This document shows, in pieces, positions 6,785-10,099 of a stretch of 10,099 nt of DNA. A program made the translations under genes and the position numbers. Location of the stretch: the NCBI GenBank assembly GCA_036260375.1, contig DASZZZ010000106.1, positions 1 through 10,099 of the forward strand. Direction: 5' to 3'. The DNA comes from DASZZZ01 sp036260375 (GTDB taxonomy: Bacteria; Actinomycetota; CADDZG01; WHSQ01). How positions within the stretch are numbered: position 1 is the first letter of the stretch; each line of letters starts with the position of its first letter. Under the pieces are notes generated by a model that ran no database searches, was not told the DNA's origin, and saw only the letters and a program-made list of their open reading frames with translations.

Positions 6785-7381
6785 ATGGCAGAGCGGTTCT
6801 CTCGTTTCCCGGGCGGCATCGAGCCGGTCTCGGAGGGCCCGGGCCGCATCCCGACCGCGGGTGGCTTCCAGCCGATCGCGGCGCGCGTTCCGCGCGAGGA
6901 CGCGGTGTTCGTCGACGTCGGGTCGCGCAAGATCGACGCCAACGTGTCGCGCGACGGCGTGCCCATCGGCGCGCTGCCGATCGATCGGGACCGATTCCAG
7001 GACTTCTTCGGCGGCAAGCCGGCGGTCACGCACAAGGTCGTGAGCCAGAGCGTCGCGCCCGGCACGCCGATCCCCGTCGGCAGCAAGGTCGACCTCGTGC
7101 TCGCGGAGCCGCGCCAGATCCCCATCGGTGTCGTCGCCGGTGTGCACCTCGAGCTGCAGGACCTGACGATCGGCGAGGTGTTCGAGGACTTCGTCGCCGA
7201 CAACGTCGACGTGCGGCGCGTCCTCGCCCGGGTCGAGGACCCGGACCACCTCACGCCTCAGGACGAGAACATCATCAAGGCCGCGTTCGCCCAGCAGGAC
7301 GTCGACGTCGGAGACGAGGCCGGACGCGACGCCGCGGCGGCGTTCCAGACGCTGAAGGCCGCGTTCGTGTTCGGCCAGTGA
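6785..7381 (+). CDS. Small accessory protein with PASTA-like half repeat
   Basis: The product is 198 residues. A central segment (about 79-108, KPAVTHKVVSQSVAPGTPIP then GSKVDLVLAEP) has the pattern of the second half of a PASTA repeat: V-x-SQS-x-APGT-P-x-GS-x-V-x-LV. The preceding part (IDRDRFQDFFGG, 66-77) could be a degenerate first half. The N-terminus (1-60) is Gly/Pro-rich then beta-like. The C-terminus (125-198) is helical and charged, with QDENIIKAAFAQQ at 159-171. No membrane, signal or catalytic motif is visible. The gene sits 12 bases after the multi-PASTA gene with a strong ribosome site, and its stop overlaps the next start (GTGA). Function is unknown; a partner of the preceding protein in an external structure is the simplest reading. 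Confidence 0.7.
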   Translation: MAERFSRFPGGIEPVSEGPGRIPTAGGFQPIAARVPREDAVFVDVGSRKIDANVSRDGVPIGALPIDRDRFQDFFGGKPAVTHKVVSQSVAPGTPIPVGSKVDLVLAEPRQIPIGVVAGVHLELQDLTIGEVFEDFVADNVDVRRVLARVEDPDHLTPQDENIIKAAFAQQDVDVGDEAGRDAAAAFQTLKAAFVFGQ

Positions 7382-8973
7382 ACGAGATCGTCGCCGTCGA
7401 GGCGCCGACGCAGTACCTGATGACGGGCGGTGGGTACGTCGCCGTCAACGTCTACGTCGGCTACCCGATCATCTACGACATCTACGTCGAGCACCCCGAG
7501 TTCGCCGCTCTCGCGGTGTCGTCGGAGGTGACGTTGCCGGCCGACGCGGAGGTCGACCGGGCGACGTTCTCGGTCACCGCGGAGGCGGCCGGGCTCACCG
7601 TCGCGTCGAGCGTCGCCGACGTGCGCGCTGCCGAGCCGCCGTCGGACGGCGACGCCGCGATCACGCTCGACTTCGGGCGCCTCGTCACGATCTCCGGCGT
7701 CGGGACCGGTGCGATCGACGCCGAGGTCGTCGGCGTCTACCGGTGGGACGGCACGCGCTTCACCGGCGTCGCGTCGGCCGACGGCCCGTTCGTCGAGACC
7801 GCCACCGACCGCCTGCTGATCGAGTTCGACGCCTCGGTCGACGTCGACGACGCGCGCGATGCGCTCAGCGTGACGCTCCCCGCGCAGCCGGCCGGGCTCG
7901 AGCTCGCCGTGGACGGGACGACGGTGTGGTACGAGCGCCAGGGCGCGAGCGCGGGTCTCGCGCCCCCGGAGACGACCGGCGTCGGCTACGCGATCGAGCG
8001 CACGGCCGAGCTGCGCGACGCGCTCGCGCGCGCCGCGGGCGGGCCCGTGCGCGTCGAGCTGCGCGCGAGCGCGCCGGCGCGGCTCGCCCTCGCGCGCTCG
8101 ATCGAGCACCACCGCGTCCACGCGGTCGCGTTCCCCGAGGGGCCCGATCGCTCCGTCGACGTCGCCGAGGAGGGACCGTTTGACGTCGAGCTGCCGCTGC
8201 CGCCGGAGGCCACCGGGTGGCGCGTCGACGAGGTCAGGCTCACGGTGCGCGGGACGCCGGGCGACGACCGCGTCGTGCCGGCCGAGGGCCCGGACACGGT
8301 CGACGACGTCCACGTCGTCCTCGCCGCCGGCCGCACCGTCCTCGCGCGCGTCCCGGCGTCGCTGGTGTCGCAGCTCGACGAAGTCGTCGCGGTGCGCGTG
8401 CCGCTGCGCGCGCCGGGCGACGGCGGCGAGGTCACCGGCAGGCTGCTGCCCGACGACGGGGGCCGGCCGGGCGAGCCGGCGCCGGGCGGCGAGCTCGCGC
8501 CGCTGGCTGTGGACGCCGGCGCCGCCGCGGCCTACCGCACGCTCGTGGCCGCCGAGCCGGTGGCGGCCGGTCCGCTGTGGCTCGAGCTCACGATGACCTA
8601 CGGCGAGACCGAGTGGCTGGTGACCGCGAACGCCGAGAACCACGCGACCGCGCCCGGCGCGACGCTCCACCGGCGTCTGCCCGGCGGCGGGCTGCGGCCG
8701 TTCCCGACGCTCGAGGGGCTCGGCCCGCGCTTCGGCGCTCTGCGCCTCGTCGGCCGCGCGCCGGCGAACCGTCCGATCGCGGCGCTCGCACTCGACGTCG
8801 ACACGGGCGCGCCGGCGGAGGTGACACCGTCGCGCACCGGCGTGGCCGCGATCGTCGGGCTCGAGACGCCGCTGCGGCCCGCGACGCCGTCGCTCCCGTT
8901 GCGCGGCGTCGCGCGCGCCCTCGGCGGGTTGACCTTCGCCGACGTGCGCGTGATCTACCGGGAGACCGAGTGA
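7378..8973 (+). CDS. Large beta-rich accessory protein of unknown function
   Basis: I do not recognise this 531-residue protein. It opens with an aromatic, Val-rich segment (TGGGYVAVNVYVGYPIIYDI, 16-35) that could be a strand-rich docking or trimerisation element. Beta-strand patterns follow with short acidic turns (SVDVDDARDALSVTLP, 153-168) and a helix-like stretch (AIERTAELRDALARAAGG, 205-222). Beta regions then continue, with a Pro/Gly/Asp linker at about 345-375 and a final domain (395-531) containing LWLELTMTYGETEWLVTANA (400-419). No enzymatic motif, signal peptide or membrane helix is visible. The position between PASTA proteins and a collagen-like fibre suggests a particle-surface or receptor-binding part. 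The GTG at 7378 overlaps the previous stop but has no ribosome site, so translation is likely coupled. An alternative in-frame ATG at 7420 is poorer. Confidence 0.8.
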   Translation: MNEIVAVEAPTQYLMTGGGYVAVNVYVGYPIIYDIYVEHPEFAALAVSSEVTLPADAEVDRATFSVTAEAAGLTVASSVADVRAAEPPSDGDAAITLDFGRLVTISGVGTGAIDAEVVGVYRWDGTRFTGVASADGPFVETATDRLLIEFDASVDVDDARDALSVTLPAQPAGLELAVDGTTVWYERQGASAGLAPPETTGVGYAIERTAELRDALARAAGGPVRVELRASAPARLALARSIEHHRVHAVAFPEGPDRSVDVAEEGPFDVELPLPPEATGWRVDEVRLTVRGTPGDDRVVPAEGPDTVDDVHVVLAAGRTVLARVPASLVSQLDEVVAVRVPLRAPGDGGEVTGRLLPDDGGRPGEPAPGGELAPLAVDAGAAAAYRTLVAAEPVAAGPLWLELTMTYGETEWLVTANAENHATAPGATLHRRLPGGGLRPFPTLEGLGPRFGALRLVGRAPANRPIAALALDVDTGAPAEVTPSRTGVAAIVGLETPLRPATPSLPLRGVARALGGLTFADVRVIYRETE

Positions 8974-8984
8974 GGACACCGAGC

Positions 8985-8990
8985 GGGAGG
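8985..8990 (+). promoter_or_regulatory. Ribosome binding site for the collagen-like fibre gene
   Basis: GGGAGG lies in the 22-base gap before the tandem ATG codons at 8996 and 8999, at distances of 5 and 8 bases, so either ATG may be used. Confidence 0.65.
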
Positions 8991-8995
8991 CGACG

Positions 8996-10099
8996 ATGAT
9001 GGAGGCGCCCGGGACGCGCTTCGTGGACGGACTGCGCGTCACGCCCGCGCACCTCAACCACCTGCAGTCGGTCGCCGCCGACGCGGTCGCCGACCTCCGG
9101 CGCGTCGTCGGGCACGGACGCATCGCGGCCGGCTTCGTCGTGGCGGCCGAGGACGGCTCGCTGACGGTCGCGCCCGGCGTCGCGTTCACGCCCGGAGGCG
9201 CCGCGCTGCGGCGCGACGAGGCCGCGGTGCTGACGGTCCCGGAGGGCGACGGGCCGTTCGTCGTGGTGGCGCGGGCGACGAGCGTCGCGGACGAGGCGAC
9301 GATGGTCGGCGACGAGCCGACGATCGTGGTCGCGCACACCGAGGTCGAGGTCGTCGACGACCCGCCCGACGACGCCGACGCCCTCGCGCTCGCGACCGTG
9401 ACGCGGTCGGGCGACGACGTCGTCGTCGAGCAGGACACCGCGCTGTTCGTCGCCGGGCCCGGGCATCGTCACGGCGGGACGTTCGCGCAGGACGACGACG
9501 GCCTGTGGCGCTACGACGGCGACCCGGTGGATGCCGCCGGCGTCTCCGGTCCGCCCGGGCCTCCCGGTCCGCCGGGCCCGGCGGGCGAGCCCGGACCGCA
9601 GGGCGAGCCCGGCCCCCAGGGCGGGCCGGGCCCCCAGGGCGAGCCCGGCCCGGCCGGGGACCCGGGCCCACAGGGCGAGCCGGGGCCGGCGGGCGAGCCG
9701 GGCCCGGCCGGGGAGGCCGGTCCGCAGGGAGAGCCCGGTCCGCAAGGAGAACCCGGGCCGGCTGGAGAGCCGGGCCCACAGGGCGAGCCGGGCCCGGCCG
9801 GGGAGGCCGGTCCGCAGGGAGAGCCGGGCCCGCAGGGCGAGCCGGGCCCACAGGGCGAGCCGGGCCCGGCTGGAGAGCCGGGGTCCCCGGGCGAGCGCGG
9901 GCCGCGCGGCCCGGCGGGCGACGTCGGGCCGCCGGGGCCGCCCGGAGAGCAGGGCGCGCCCGGCGCTCCCGAAAGATCGGCTCCGCGGAATGGCGCGCGG
10001 CGCTGCTGCTGCGCGACTGGCTCCGGGCCGACGCCGACGCGCGGCGGGAGTGGACGGCGGGCCACGGTGCCGCCCTCGACCGGGCCGAGGCGTGGGCAG
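8996..10099 (+). CDS. Collagen-like fibre protein, N-terminal docking domain plus Gly-X-Y tail
   Basis: The frame stays open from ATG 8996 to the window edge, 368 codons. Residues 1-180 form a globular N-terminus opening FVDGLRVTPAHLNHLQSVAA (9-28), then beta strands (SLTVAPGVAFTPGGAALRRD, 55-74). This resembles phage tail or baseplate appendage proteins that attach fibres. Residues 185-325 are 47 consecutive, unbroken Gly-X-Y triplets, rich in GEP, GPQ and GPA, expected to trimerise as a collagen triple helix. After the last triplet (GAP, ending at base 9970) the same frame turns into unlikely sequence (ARRCCCATG) with poor codon choice, while another frame becomes strongly coding. The true C-terminus is therefore unclear and the protein may be truncated or frameshifted there. 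The start follows a good ribosome site. The likely role is a surface fibre that reaches a target or another cell. Confidence 0.82.
   Translation, partial: MMEAPGTRFVDGLRVTPAHLNHLQSVAADAVADLRRVVGHGRIAAGFVVAAEDGSLTVAPGVAFTPGGAALRRDEAAVLTVPEGDGPFVVVARATSVADEATMVGDEPTIVVAHTEVEVVDDPPDDADALALATVTRSGDDVVVEQDTALFVAGPGHRHGGTFAQDDDGLWRYDGDPVDAAGVSGPPGPPGPPGPAGEPGPQGEPGPQGGPGPQGEPGPAGDPGPQGEPGPAGEPGPAGEAGPQGEPGPQGEPGPAGEPGPQGEPGPAGEAGPQGEPGPQGEPGPQGEPGPAGEPGSPGERGPRGPAGDVGPPGPPGEQGAPGAPERSAPRNGARRCCCATGSGPTPTRGGSGRRATVPPSTGPRRGQ
9691..9735 (+). repeat. 45-base exact direct repeat, copy 1
   Basis: The 45 bases are identical to 9781-9825, exactly 90 bases downstream. One unit encodes five Gly-X-Y triplets including the less common GEA. 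The preserved frame suggests recent tandem duplication or exchange within the collagen tract. Confidence 0.9.
9781..9825 (+). repeat. 45-base exact direct repeat, copy 2
   Basis: Second copy of the 45-base unit at 9691-9735. Flanking bases differ on both sides, so the identity is confined to this block. A further repeat of about 30 bases with a 72-base offset links 9767-9799 with 9839-9871. Confidence 0.9.
9973..10099 (+). pseudogene. GrpB-like C-terminal coding segment, out of frame with the collagen gene
   Basis: From 9973 a frame one base behind the collagen frame reads 42 codons to the window edge with almost complete G/C third positions. It starts KIGSAEWRAALLLRDWLRAD and continues ADARREWTAGHG. 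The block EWRAALLLRDWLRADADARREW resembles the C-terminal part of GrpB (UPF0157) proteins, including the GrpB-type domain often fused to dephospho-CoA kinase in actinobacteria. In those the sequence is of the type LH-V-x-x-x-GS-x-EW-x-x-x-LLFRDWLRA-x-P. The N-terminal half of such a protein, and any start codon or ribosome site, are absent. The segment therefore begins abruptly inside a domain, right where the Gly-X-Y run ends. Family assignment is by eye and moderate. It could instead be the real C-terminal domain of the fibre protein, put out of frame by one base. Confidence 0.45.

Larger units (their letters stand above)
9548..9970 (+). repeat. Collagen-type Gly-X-Y repeat tract (47 triplets)
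   Basis: Forty-seven uninterrupted nine-base units encode Gly-X-Y. It starts with three GPP, is dominated by alternating GEP with GPQ or GPA, and closes with GSP, GER, GPR, GPA, GDV, GPP, GPP, GEQ, GAP, GAP. GPP caps at both ends suit nucleation and stability of a triple helix. Synonymous codons vary between units, so the repeat is partly diverged at DNA level but kept perfect at protein level. Confidence 0.95.

Noticed and set aside
9691..9825. CRISPR-like repeats
   Set aside because: The repeated blocks are coding, in frame and joined by more Gly-X-Y codons, with no unique spacers and no cas genes.
9960..9985. Programmed ribosomal frameshift joining the collagen frame to the downstream frame
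   Set aside because: No heptameric slippery sequence or clear downstream pseudoknot is visible, and the downstream segment resembles the inside of an unrelated domain. A chimera or base error is more likely, but the idea is not fully excluded.
9511..10065. Minus-strand collagen-like protein (GSPCGP/AGP repeats)
   Set aside because: The Gly-X-Y code is GC-rich and its reverse complement also reads Gly-X-Y. The plus strand has a full N-terminal domain, a ribosome site and operon context, while the minus-strand version has Cys-rich triplets and none of these.

Overview
The window is very GC-rich DNA, roughly three quarters G+C by eye, with near-saturated G/C third codon positions, many GTG starts and clear GGAGG-type ribosome binding sites. 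This fits a high-GC actinobacterium. The lineage is inferred from composition and gene style only, because no marker gene is present.

Everything reads rightward as one tightly packed operon. Five junctions are 4-base GTGA/ATGA stop-start overlaps, one is a 1-base overlap, and no gap exceeds 30 bases. Positions 1-216 are the C-terminus of an upstream gene. Positions 213-6026 encode the baseplate of a phage-tail-like contractile injection system: hub (gpD/gp27-like), OB-fold plus beta-helix spike (gpV/gp5-like), a likely PAAR-type tip, a gp25-like wedge protein, a baseplate-J protein and a second large wedge-like protein. Sheath, tube, tape-measure and ATPase genes, if present, lie outside the window. 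No capsid or terminase gene is seen here, so a contractile injection system is favoured over a prophage, but 10 kb cannot settle this.

Positions 6056-10099 form an accessory, less conserved block. It holds a protein with a beta-sandwich followed by one and a half PASTA repeats, a smaller protein with a PASTA-like half repeat, a large beta-rich protein of unknown function, and a fibre-like protein. The fibre-like protein has a globular N-terminus and an uninterrupted run of 47 Gly-X-Y collagen triplets. These are plausible exterior or target-recognition parts. PASTA domains usually bind peptidoglycan, so a cell-wall-directed role is a testable idea.

At about 9971 the collagen frame stops looking coding, and a different frame takes over that resembles the C-terminal half of a GrpB-family protein. 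This is an abrupt chimeric junction. It may be assembly error at a repeat, recombination, or a true broken gene, and the window ends before it can be resolved.
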